A stretch of 9,096 nt of DNA. Source: Candidatus Acetothermia bacterium. GTDB lineage: Bacteria > Bipolaricaulota > Bipolaricaulia > RBG-16-55-9 > JANLFV01. Below are positions 1-6,523 of the stretch, in pieces; positions within the stretch are counted from its first letter, which is position 1; each line of letters starts with the position of its first letter. The DNA lies in NCBI GenBank assembly GCA_028275195.1, contig JAPWVC010000049.1:1-9096 (forward strand), read 5' to 3'. Position numbers and translations under genes: made by a program. The notes below the pieces were generated by a model. It was not told where the DNA came from, searched no databases, and was given only the letters and a program-made list of their open reading frames with translations.

Positions 1-807
1 ATGGTTGATGGCGAACCACTCACCGGTCCGGAGCCAGCCGCTCATCACCTCGTCCACCACGAGGAGGACCCCGTTCCGGTCGCAGATCTCCCTCAAGCGG
101 GGGAGATATCCTCTTGGGGGGACGATCACCCCATTGGTCCCGACCACCGGCTCGATGAAGACCGCGGCCACATTCCCCTCCTCCTGGATCATGTAGTCGA
201 TGTATTCAGCGCACTGGAGGCCGCAGCCGGGGTGCTCCAGCCCGAAGGGGCAGCGGTAACAGTAGGGATCGGGGGCGAAGGCCACCCCCGGGATCTTGTT
301 GGCTGGCTCGGCGAACCATCTCCGGAAGTCACCCGTGAGGGCGATGCTCCCCGAGGTCGAGCCGTGGTAGGAGCGATACCTCGAGATGATCTTGTATTTT
401 GGGGCCAGATACTGGCGGATGATCTTCAGTGCTGCCTCATTCGCCTCGGTCCCCGAGGTGGAGAAGAAGAACTGATCCAGCCCCGGGGGCATCACCCCAA
501 GGAGGCTCTCCACGGCCCTCGCCTGGGCCTCGCAGCCGAACCCGGGGAAGACATAGGGGAGGCGCTCGGCCTGCTCACAGATCGCCCTGATGAGCGCCTG
601 GTTCCCATGGCCGAGGTTGGAGCACATCAATTGAGAGGAGAAGTCCAGGTAAGCCTTGCCCTGTTCGTCGTAGAACCGGACCCCCTCGGCCCGGGCGATG
701 AAGAGCGGCCGCTGCCAACCCCGCTGTGGCCGCCAGGTCCCGTAGGTGTGGGCGGCGATCAGCCGCGCTAGCCCCTCAATTTCTGCTCTAGTTTTAGCTT
801 CGCGCAT
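1..807 (-). CDS. Class III PLP-dependent aminotransferase, partial (C-terminus beyond window)
   Basis: This is the first 269 residues of a class III aminotransferase, which moves an amino group, often from an omega-amine such as beta-alanine, GABA or taurine, to a keto acid. The frame is open from the ATG at 807 to position 1 without a stop, so the remaining part lies beyond the left edge. Motifs seen are FYDEQGKAYLDFSSQ (45-59), NLGHGN (64-69), the PLP-phosphate motif STSGTEANEAALKI (116-129), RYRSYHGSTSGS (143-154), VFIEPVVGTNGVIVPPRGYL (216-235), and VVDEVMSGWLRTGEW (250-264) with D252, which contacts the PLP ring nitrogen. The Schiff-base lysine is off the window. A cysteine cluster, C183, C186, C195 and C199, sits in the middle. 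The ATG lies after a GGAGGG sequence and overlaps the coaX stop by 14 bases. Given the pantothenate genes, interconversion of beta-alanine and malonate semialdehyde is an attractive role, but the substrate cannot be read from sequence. Confidence 0.93.
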   Translation of the reverse strand, partial: MREAKTRAEIEGLARLIAAHTYGTWRPQRGWQRPLFIARAEGVRFYDEQGKAYLDFSSQLMCSNLGHGNQALIRAICEQAERLPYVFPGFGCEAQARAVESLLGVMPPGLDQFFFSTSGTEANEAALKIIRQYLAPKYKIISRYRSYHGSTSGSIALTGDFRRWFAEPANKIPGVAFAPDPYCYRCPFGLEHPGCGLQCAEYIDYMIQEEGNVAAVFIEPVVGTNGVIVPPRGYLPRLREICDRNGVLLVVDEVMSGWLRTGEWFAINH

Positions 808-1585
808 GGTCTCCCTCCCCCACTGTCAGGAGATAGATCCCCTTCAGGACCAGCCAGGGGTCGAGCCGCCAGCCTTTGGGGCGGCCCTCTTGGAAGAGCC
901 GACTTCCCCCGCCGGTCAGGACCACGGAAGTCTTCCCTACCTCGGCTTGGATGGCCGATACCAGCCCCTGGATCTCCAGGCGCATCCCGTAGTGGACCCC
1001 GGCGCTCATGCACCCGATGGTATCGGTCCCGATGAGCGGCGGGGGCGCTTGCGGGTCGGGGATCGGGACCTCCGGGAGGGCGGAGGTGAACTGGGCCAGC
1101 GCGCGGAGGCGCATCCCCGCCCCGGCGAGGATCAGCCCGCCGCGGAAGACCCCCTCCCCATCGACCAGGTCCACGGTCACCGCGCTCCCGATGTCGACCA
1201 CGATCACCGGCCGGCCGTAGAGCCTGGAAGCGGCGATGGCCGCGAGCATCCGGTCGGTCCCCAGCCCGGACTTGTAGGCCGAAGGGAGTGGCCACTCCGT
1301 CTCCTTGGTGATCACCTTGACCCGGGGCGGCTCGCCCAGCCCGCAAGAGGCGTAGAACTCCCTGAGCCCCGCCGCGAGCCGCTCGGCCAGCCCCTTGACC
1401 ACCGAGGAGAGGCCGACCGCCTCGAGCTCGTTGAACCTCGGCCCGAGCCGGCGGGCCGCCTCAGTCCAGAACTCCTCCGGAGCAGAAGAGTTCGGGACCT
1501 TCCAGGCCTCCTCCGGCTCCCCAAAGTTGAGGAAGAGCCCGGCCGAGATGTTGGTGTTCCCCACATCGATCGCAAGGAGCCTCAA
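794..1585 (-). CDS. coaX: Type III pantothenate kinase
   Basis: CoaX phosphorylates pantothenate with ATP, the first step from pantothenate to coenzyme A; the type III enzyme needs a monovalent cation and is not feedback-inhibited by CoA. It has 263 residues, a normal length. ASKHA-fold motifs are present: phosphate-binding LLAIDVGNTN (3-12), SSVV (60-63), the pantothenate-site segment YKSGLGTDR (104-112), VVDIGSAVTVDLVDG (129-143), GGLILAGAGMRLRALA (149-164), and IGTDTIGCMSAGVHYG (185-200). Two deviations stand out: DIGSA where DIGTA is usual, and ILAGAG where most members have a proline-glycine (PG). They are probably tolerated but merit modelling. Translation starts at a TTG that overlaps the panE stop by 4 bases, with a strong Shine-Dalgarno sequence. 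The 3' end overlaps the aminotransferase start by 14 bases. A CoaX-like protein without kinase activity is a less likely alternative. Confidence 0.94.
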   Translation of the reverse strand: MRLLAIDVGNTNISAGLFLNFGEPEEAWKVPNSSAPEEFWTEAARRLGPRFNELEAVGLSSVVKGLAERLAAGLREFYASCGLGEPPRVKVITKETEWPLPSAYKSGLGTDRMLAAIAASRLYGRPVIVVDIGSAVTVDLVDGEGVFRGGLILAGAGMRLRALAQFTSALPEVPIPDPQAPPPLIGTDTIGCMSAGVHYGMRLEIQGLVSAIQAEVGKTSVVLTGGGSRLFQEGRPKGWRLDPWLVLKGIYLLTVGEGDHARS

Positions 1586-2511
1586 CTTGGCTTACCTCCT
1601 TCTTGAGAGAGGACCTTGACCAGCCTGACCAGCAGCCGATTGAGCGGGGTCGGGAGGCCGCGCTCCTCGCCCAGGCGGACGAGCGCGCCGTTGATGTAGT
1701 CTATCTCCGTCTCGCTCCCCCGCCGGATGTCCTGGAGCATCGAGGAGAGGTTCTCCGCGGTGAGCCGACAGACCTCCTCGACCTCCGCGACCACCTCGGG
1801 CTCGGAGAAGGCCAGCCCACAGGCCCGGGCGACCGCCACGGCCTCGGCGAGGGCCCCGCGCATGATCTGGTTGAGCTCGGGGTCCTGGACCAACTTGCCG
1901 TTCGGGACATCGAAGATCGCGGTGAGGGCATTGATCCCCACATTGATGAGGAGCTTTCTCCAGACCAGCCGGGCGATGTCTTGCTCGAGGTGGGTCTCGA
2001 TCCCCGCGCGGTTGAAGGCCTCCACGATCGCCTTGAGCTTTGCGCGGTCTACCTGGCCTACCGGCCCGAGCCAGGTCGGCCCCCGCCCGGCGTGGCGGAC
2101 CCTTCCCGGGCCGAGGAGGGTCGACCCCTGGGCCGTGACCCCCCGGAGGAGCCTCCCCCGCGGGACATGTCTCTCCATGAGCTGCTCGAGCCCCAGCCCG
2201 TTCTGGAGGCTCAACACCAGGGTCGAGGGGCCGATCGCCGGGCGGGCGATCTGGAGGGCCGCTTCAGTCTGGTGGGCCTTGACGAAGAGGCCGACTAGCT
2301 CCGCTTCGCTGAGCTCTTCGATGGAGGTGGTGGCCCGGACTGCGACCCGCTCCTCCTTGCCTTCCTCCTCGATGATCAGCCCATCTCTGTTGATCTTGGC
2401 GATATGCTCCTTGGCGATCGGGTCGAAGAGCTGGACCTCCTCCCCGCTCCGGGCAAGCAGCCCCCCGAAGAGGCTCCCCAGCGCCCCGGCCCCGATGATC
2501 GCGATCTTCAT
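1582..2511 (-). CDS. panE: 2-dehydropantoate 2-reductase (ketopantoate reductase)
   Basis: PanE reduces ketopantoate to pantoate with NADPH, the step after PanB. It has 309 residues, the normal length. The N-terminus MKIAIIGAGALGSLFGGLLA (1-20) is the Rossmann dinucleotide-binding loop GxGxxG (7-12). Further family residues are K79 in FVKAHQT, SLQNGLG (101-107), the catalytic lysine K186 in WRKLLINVGINALTA (184-198), and the substrate-binding SETEIDYINGALVRLG (266-281). The ATG at 2511 overlaps the panB TGA by 4 bases and places the Rossmann motif at the very N-terminus. A longer in-frame reading back to 2829 lies inside panB and is not real. The stop TGA overlaps the TTG start of coaX. An ApbA-family reductase with another ketoacid substrate would be the alternative, but direct linkage to panB makes PanE very likely. 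Confidence 0.96.
   Translation of the reverse strand: MKIAIIGAGALGSLFGGLLARSGEEVQLFDPIAKEHIAKINRDGLIIEEEGKEERVAVRATTSIEELSEAELVGLFVKAHQTEAALQIARPAIGPSTLVLSLQNGLGLEQLMERHVPRGRLLRGVTAQGSTLLGPGRVRHAGRGPTWLGPVGQVDRAKLKAIVEAFNRAGIETHLEQDIARLVWRKLLINVGINALTAIFDVPNGKLVQDPELNQIMRGALAEAVAVARACGLAFSEPEVVAEVEEVCRLTAENLSSMLQDIRRGSETEIDYINGALVRLGEERGLPTPLNRLLVRLVKVLSQEGGKPS
1594..1601 (-). promoter_or_regulatory. Ribosome binding site that fixes the TTG start of coaX
   Basis: The minus strand reads AAGGAGGT, then an 8-base spacer (AAGCCAAG), then TTG at 1585. This strong site lies inside the last codons of panE. It supports an unusual TTG initiation codon for coaX, which is needed to keep the DVGNTN motif near the N-terminus. 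Confidence 0.85.
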
Positions 2512-3362
2512 AGCTCCCTCAGGACCTCCTCGCTCATCTTGAAGCTGTGGGCCTCGAGCTCGGGGAAGACCCCGGCCTTGACCTCCTCCTTGTAGGCTCG
2601 GAGGGCCTGCTCGATCTGGCTCGCCAGGTCGAGGTAGCGCTTGACGAACTTGGGGGCGAACCTGAAGGAGAGGCCGACGAGGTCGTGGAAGACCAGGACC
2701 TGGCCGTCGCAGTAGGGCCCGGCCCCGATCCCGATCGTCGGGATGCTCACCCGCTCGGTGATCAGCTTCGCCAACTGGTAGGGGACGCATTCCAGGATCA
2801 GGGCGAAGATCCCCGCCTCCTCGAGGCATTTGGCATCCTCCAGTAGCTTCCTCGCCTTCTCCTTGTCCCTCCCCTGGACCTTGAAGCCCCCGAGCTGGGA
2901 GGCCCGTTGGGGCGTGAGCCCGATGTGGCCCATCACGGGGATCCCGCCGCGGCGGACGATCGCCTCCACCACCTGGGCCAGCTCACATCCCCCTTCGAGC
3001 TTCACCCCATCGACCAGGGCCTCCTTCATCAGCCGCCCGGCGTTGTAGAGGGCCTCCTCGGGGGAGATGTTGAAGGACATGAAGGGCATGTCCCCCACGA
3101 CGAAGGCCCGCTTGACCGCCCGCATGACCGCTCGGGCGTGGTGGATGATGTCCTCCAGCTCGACGGGGATCGTGCTCTCATACCCGAGGACCGTATTCCC
3201 GACGGAGTCGCCCACCAGGATCAGCTCGAGCCCCGCCTTGTCCACCAGAAGAGCAGTAGGGTAGTCATAGGCCGTGACCATACTGATCTTCTCCCCCTGC
3301 TCCTTCATCCTCTGCAAATCGGGGATGGTGATCTTCTCTTGCCCTTGGCTTTGAGCCATCAT
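2508..3362 (-). CDS. panB: 3-methyl-2-oxobutanoate hydroxymethyltransferase (ketopantoate hydroxymethyltransferase)
   Basis: PanB adds a hydroxymethyl group from 5,10-methylenetetrahydrofolate to 2-oxoisovalerate to make ketopantoate, the first committed step of pantothenate synthesis, in the cytoplasm. It has 284 residues, normal for the family. Hallmarks in order are MVTAYDYPTA (28-37), LVGDSVGNTVLGYEST (49-64) with metal-ligand D52, VVGDMPFMSF (88-97) with D91, GVKLEGG (119-125), PVMGHIGLTPQ (142-152), the catalytic-position glutamate E191 in LECVP, and TIGIGAGPYCDGQVLVFHDL (209-228). There are two adjacent ATG codons. The first (3362) overlaps the upstream TGA by 4 bases but lies only one base from the AGGAGG motif. 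The second (3359) has better spacing and would shorten the protein by one residue. It is followed by panE, the next enzyme, with another 4-base overlap, so the two steps are probably co-translated. Confidence 0.98.
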   Translation of the reverse strand: MMAQSQGQEKITIPDLQRMKEQGEKISMVTAYDYPTALLVDKAGLELILVGDSVGNTVLGYESTIPVELEDIIHHARAVMRAVKRAFVVGDMPFMSFNISPEEALYNAGRLMKEALVDGVKLEGGCELAQVVEAIVRRGGIPVMGHIGLTPQRASQLGGFKVQGRDKEKARKLLEDAKCLEEAGIFALILECVPYQLAKLITERVSIPTIGIGAGPYCDGQVLVFHDLVGLSFRFAPKFVKRYLDLASQIEQALRAYKEEVKAGVFPELEAHSFKMSEEVLREL

Positions 3363-4363
3363 GCCTCCTTGTTTTGGATTTGGAGCAGATCGGCCCGCGA
3401 GGGGACCCCTCCCAGCCCCTTCGCGGCCTTGACCGCGTTATTTATCGCTTCGGCCAGGACCTCCTCCGCGAGGATCCCCAGGACATTCAGGTCGGCCTTC
3501 CCCTTGGATCGCCCGACCGAGGCGGTGAAGATCACATCCCCGTCGAAGGTGGTGTGGATCGGGGAGATCGTCTTCACCAGGGCCCGCTGGGCCATGAGGG
3601 CCAGGACATTCAGCTCCGGCTTGATCAGAGAGGCCTCGAAGGCCACGACCGCCAGGGTGGTGTTCTGCCCCTCGCCCTCGCGGAAGCCGAAGTCGAAGGC
3701 CCGAGGGGCCTTCCCCTTCTTCATCTCCTCCACGGTGCTGATCAGCCTCGTCCCGGCCTCATCCCTCAGCCCGGCCAGGATCTCCCGAGTGTGGTAGTCC
3801 AGGACATCCCCGAAGGCGTTGACCACCGCCAGGGCCCCCACGACCCCGTAAGGGCCCTCTACGCTGGCCGTCCCCACACCGCCCTTCATCGCCCGCTTCA
3901 GGCCGTAGAGCTTCCCCACGGTCGCACCGGTCCCAACGCCGACGCTCCCCTGCTCCACCGGGCCGCTTCGGGCGTTGAGGCAGGCCTGGTAGCCCATCTC
4001 CACATCGGGCCTCCGGCGGCAGTCCCCCAAAGGGAGGTCGAAGATGACCGCGCTGGGGACCCTCGGGACACGGGTGATCTTGACATCGAACCCGATCCCT
4101 CGCTCCTCGAGGTAACGCATCACCCCGCCGGTGGCATCGAGCCCGAACCCGCTCCCACCGGCGAGCAGGATCCCGTGGATCTCGTCCCGGAGATGGAGGC
4201 TACGGAAGATGTCCATCCCCCTCGTCCCCGCGGCCATCCCCGGGGCTAAGCCGCCCCCGATCGCCCCCTCTGGGAAGAGGACGACGGTGCAGCCGGTCAG
4301 CCCCTCGAAGTCGCTGGCGTGCCCGACCTCTACCCCCGGAACATCGGTTATCCCGCCGGACAT
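3359..4363 (-). CDS. P1/DmpA-family self-processing N-terminal-nucleophile hydrolase (peptidase S58)
   Basis: This is a member of the DmpA family, enzymes made as one chain that cut themselves in two to expose a catalytic N-terminal Ser or Thr. It has 334 residues. Visible features are the N-terminal GITDVPGVEVGHAS (4-17), the glycine-rich LLAGGSGFGLDATGGV (66-81), GVGTGATVGKLYG (142-154), KGGVGTASV (160-168), ALAVVNAFGDVLD (177-189), and the processing region GQNTTLAVVAFEASL (232-246) followed by DGDVIFTASVG (274-284). From the Asn-Thr cut in relatives such as NylC and ThnT, the predicted cleavage is N234/T235 with T235 as nucleophile. Relatives include D-/L-aminopeptidase DmpA, beta-aminopeptidases acting on beta-alanyl substrates, and ThnT, a pantetheine amide hydrolase. 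Its position just before panB makes beta-alanyl or pantetheine-type amides attractive substrates; that is inference. The start at 4363 has AAAGGAG 7 bases upstream, inside the M20 gene's end. The stop overlaps the panB start. Confidence 0.93.
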   Translation of the reverse strand: MSGGITDVPGVEVGHASDFEGLTGCTVVLFPEGAIGGGLAPGMAAGTRGMDIFRSLHLRDEIHGILLAGGSGFGLDATGGVMRYLEERGIGFDVKITRVPRVPSAVIFDLPLGDCRRRPDVEMGYQACLNARSGPVEQGSVGVGTGATVGKLYGLKRAMKGGVGTASVEGPYGVVGALAVVNAFGDVLDYHTREILAGLRDEAGTRLISTVEEMKKGKAPRAFDFGFREGEGQNTTLAVVAFEASLIKPELNVLALMAQRALVKTISPIHTTFDGDVIFTASVGRSKGKADLNVLGILAEEVLAEAINNAVKAAKGLGGVPSRADLLQIQNKEA

Positions 4364-5664
4364 CGCTCCCCTCCTTTCAGGAACTCTAGAGCGCTTAAGG
4401 CGTAGATCTTGGCCGTCTCCACCAGTTGGGAGATCGAGACCCATTCATCCTTCTGGTGGGGGACCATCCGCTCCCCCGCACCGATGGTCACGATCGGGAT
4501 CCCCTTCCAGGCCCAGAGGAAGGTCCCGTCCGTGGCCCCGGGGACACCGTTGTAGACCGGCTCCTTCCCCGTCACCGCGCGGACGGCCGCCTCCACTGCC
4601 CGAACGATCGGCTCGGCCTTGGGGGTCTCGGTCCAAGGCCGCTCCTCGATGAACTCCAGATGGGCCTGATAGCCGATCCCCTCGGGGAGGCGCTCGTGCT
4701 CTGCCAGGATCGCCCGGAGCTGCCCCTCGAGGCCGCTTTCCAGGTCCGCCTTCGTCTCCTTTTCCACCTCGGCCACGATCCGGCTCAGGGCCTCCTTCAG
4801 TCGGTCATGGTCCTGGCCCGGGATCGTCCGGATGTCGAGGTAGGCCCGGCAGTCCTGGGCCAGGACATTCAGTTGGGGCTCGCCCGCGACCGGTGCCCGC
4901 AGGACAGTGGGGGTGATGCTGGGGAAGCCCAGGTAAGGATGGAACCCGAGCCGCTCGATCTCTCGCCGCTCCAGCTCCTGGAAGCGGAGGAGGATCTTCG
5001 CCAGCGGGGGTATGGGGTTGAACCCCGCCAGGGGCATGCAGCCATGGCTCATCCTCCCGATGCTGGTGAGGATGGCCCGCAGAGCCCCCTTCTGGGTGAG
5101 GCAGACCTGATTATCCTCGGGCTCGCAGATGATCGCCCCATCCACACCGTCCGCCCAACCCTGCCTGATCAAGTGCTTGATCCCGGTCATCATCCCCTCC
5201 TCGTCGACCGGGACGGCGAGGAGGATCTTCCCGGGGAAGCGGACCCCCGCCCGCCTGAGGGCCGCGACGGCCAGCAAGGCCGCGGCCAGGTTCCCCTTGG
5301 TGTCGCAGGCCCCGCGGCCGTAGATCCTTCGGTCCGCGACAACGGCCTCGAACGGGGGGAACCGCCAATCCTTCGGGTCGCCTTCCGTGACCACATCGGA
5401 GTGGGCCTCAAACAGGATCGTCCGGCCTGGACTCGAGCCCCGGAGTATCCCGATCACATTCGGCCGGCCTGGGTGGACCTCCTCCAGGGTTACCTCAAGT
5501 CCGATCTCGCGCATCTTCGAGGCCACGAAGCGGGCCACCTCCCCTTCGCCTCCGGAGCCGTCGGCCCGGACGACGCTAGGGATCCGGACCAGAGCGCGAG
5601 CGAGCTCGACGAGCTCCTCCTCGTGGATCTGGGCCAGCACCGCCTCCTGCTCAGCTCCCTTCAT
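4348..5664 (-). CDS. M20-family zinc amidohydrolase (ArgE/DapE/ACY1 type)
   Basis: This is a metal-dependent amidohydrolase of the M20 family, which removes acyl groups from amino acids or cleaves small peptides in the cytoplasm. It has 438 residues, a usual length. Expected residues are present: the HxD motif in LFEAHSDVV (H88 metal ligand, D90), YGRGACDTKGN with bridging D121, VDEEGM with catalytic E155 and ligand E156, CEPED with ligand-position E181, SHGCMP (206-211) at the head of the dimerisation domain, and VPHQKDEW with ligand H403. The active site therefore looks intact. The start at 5664 has AAAGGAG 4 bases upstream and gives a normal N-terminus; longer in-frame starts run into the permease gene. 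It begins 22 bases after the permease and its 3' end overlaps the next gene by 16 bases. It resembles acetylornithine deacetylase/succinyl-diaminopimelate desuccinylase, but the setting favours a peptide or N-acyl substrate brought in by the transporter. The true substrate is unknown. Confidence 0.92.
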   Translation of the reverse strand: MKGAEQEAVLAQIHEEELVELARALVRIPSVVRADGSGGEGEVARFVASKMREIGLEVTLEEVHPGRPNVIGILRGSSPGRTILFEAHSDVVTEGDPKDWRFPPFEAVVADRRIYGRGACDTKGNLAAALLAVAALRRAGVRFPGKILLAVPVDEEGMMTGIKHLIRQGWADGVDGAIICEPEDNQVCLTQKGALRAILTSIGRMSHGCMPLAGFNPIPPLAKILLRFQELERREIERLGFHPYLGFPSITPTVLRAPVAGEPQLNVLAQDCRAYLDIRTIPGQDHDRLKEALSRIVAEVEKETKADLESGLEGQLRAILAEHERLPEGIGYQAHLEFIEERPWTETPKAEPIVRAVEAAVRAVTGKEPVYNGVPGATDGTFLWAWKGIPIVTIGAGERMVPHQKDEWVSISQLVETAKIYALSALEFLKGGERCPAG

Positions 5665-5686
5665 TGGGCTCCTTTCCGGTTGATCC

Positions 5687-6523
5687 TCACCGCTTGAGGA
5701 ACTTAATCCTCGGGTCCAAGATGTCCCGCAGGCCATCGCCCAAGAGGTTGAAGCCCAGCACGGCGATCATGATCGCCAGGCCGGGGAAGACCGCCGGCCA
5801 GGGGGAGAGGTTCATGTAGGCCTGGGCCTCCTTGAGCATCCTCCCCCAGCTCGGGTCCGGGGGCTGGGTCCCCAGCCCGAGGTAGCTCAGCCCCGCCTCG
5901 GCCAGGATCGCCAGGGCGAAGCAGACCGTGGCCTGGATGATGAGAATAGGGAAGGTGTTGGGGAGGATGTGCCGCCAGGCGATCGCCAGGCCGCTCCTCC
6001 CGACCGCCTTGGCCGCGAGGGCGAACTCCCGCTCCTTGAGGGAGAGGAAGTTCCCCCTCGCCAGCCGGGCGAAGAGCGGGGCGTAAGAGAGCCCGATCGC
6101 GATCATGCTCTTCTCGATCCCCGGCCCTAAGACCGAGGTGATCAGGATGGCGAGCAAGACCGCGGGGAAGCCGTAGATCGCGTCCATGAGCCGCATGAGC
6201 GCCTCATCCAGCCAGGAGCCGTAATAGCCGGCGAGGACCCCGAGGAGGACCCCCAGGCTCATCCCGATCCCGACGGCGATCAGCCCGACGGCGAGGGAAT
6301 TGATGGCCCCTTTCATCACCCGGCTTAGGATGTCCCGGCCGAATTGGTCGGTCCCGAAGGGGTGGGCCGGGCCAGGCCCCTGGAGCCTCGCGGGGATCTC
6401 CATCTTGTTCGGATCGTAGGGGGTATAGAAGAGGCTGACAGCGGCCATGAGGAGGACCAGGCCCCCGAGGGAGAGCCCGATCGCGAAGGGGCGGCTGGCG
6501 AGGTAGCGCGATCTTTTAGTCAT
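5687..6523 (-). CDS. ABC transporter permease, DppC/OppC type
   Basis: This is the second membrane subunit of the importer, 278 residues from the chosen start. Family landmarks are a first membrane segment at about 14-33, HPFGTDQFGRDILSRV (55-70), membrane segments near 75-100 and 119-146, and the ATPase-docking EAA loop REFALAAKAVGRSGLAIAWR (165-184) followed by HILPN. The C-terminal half carries AEAGLSYLGLG (208-218), PPDPSWGRML (221-230) and NLLGDGLRDILDPR (259-272). I chose the ATG at 6523 because it gives the normal MTKR basic N-terminus and overlaps the upstream permease stop by 8 bases (TATGACTAA), a typical coupling arrangement. An in-frame ATG at 6550 would only add nine residues from inside the upstream gene. 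The DppD/DppF-type ATPases that would power the transporter are not in the window. Confidence 0.94.
   Translation of the reverse strand: MTKRSRYLASRPFAIGLSLGGLVLLMAAVSLFYTPYDPNKMEIPARLQGPGPAHPFGTDQFGRDILSRVMKGAINSLAVGLIAVGIGMSLGVLLGVLAGYYGSWLDEALMRLMDAIYGFPAVLLAILITSVLGPGIEKSMIAIGLSYAPLFARLARGNFLSLKEREFALAAKAVGRSGLAIAWRHILPNTFPILIIQATVCFALAILAEAGLSYLGLGTQPPDPSWGRMLKEAQAYMNLSPWPAVFPGLAIMIAVLGFNLLGDGLRDILDPRIKFLKR

Noticed and set aside
61..130. Possible frameshift in the aminotransferase at the six-base G run (116-121)
   Set aside because: A careful recount of the run gives six bases, and the frame then reads through VPPRGYLPRLREICDRNG into VVDEVMSG without interruption, as expected for the family.
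2512..2829. N-terminal extension of panE inside panB
   Set aside because: The extra 106 codons overlap panB fully and are Arg/Gly/Pro-rich. The Rossmann motif should lie at the N-terminus, which the ATG at 2511 provides.
4364..4444. Longer start for the DmpA-type gene at 4444
   Set aside because: The extension lies inside the M20 gene's conserved C-terminus, whereas the ATG at 4363 has a strong ribosome binding site and gives the family's usual GITDVPGVEVGH N-terminus.
4426..5697. Long plus-strand open frame of 423 codons opposite the M20 gene
   Set aside because: It lies antisense to a gene with intact catalytic motifs, has low-complexity composition rich in Asp, Gly, Pro and Arg, and shows no recognisable domain. 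It is a shadow of GC-rich codon use, as are the other long plus-strand frames (for example 1-771, 746-1606, 2907-3797, 7627-8859).
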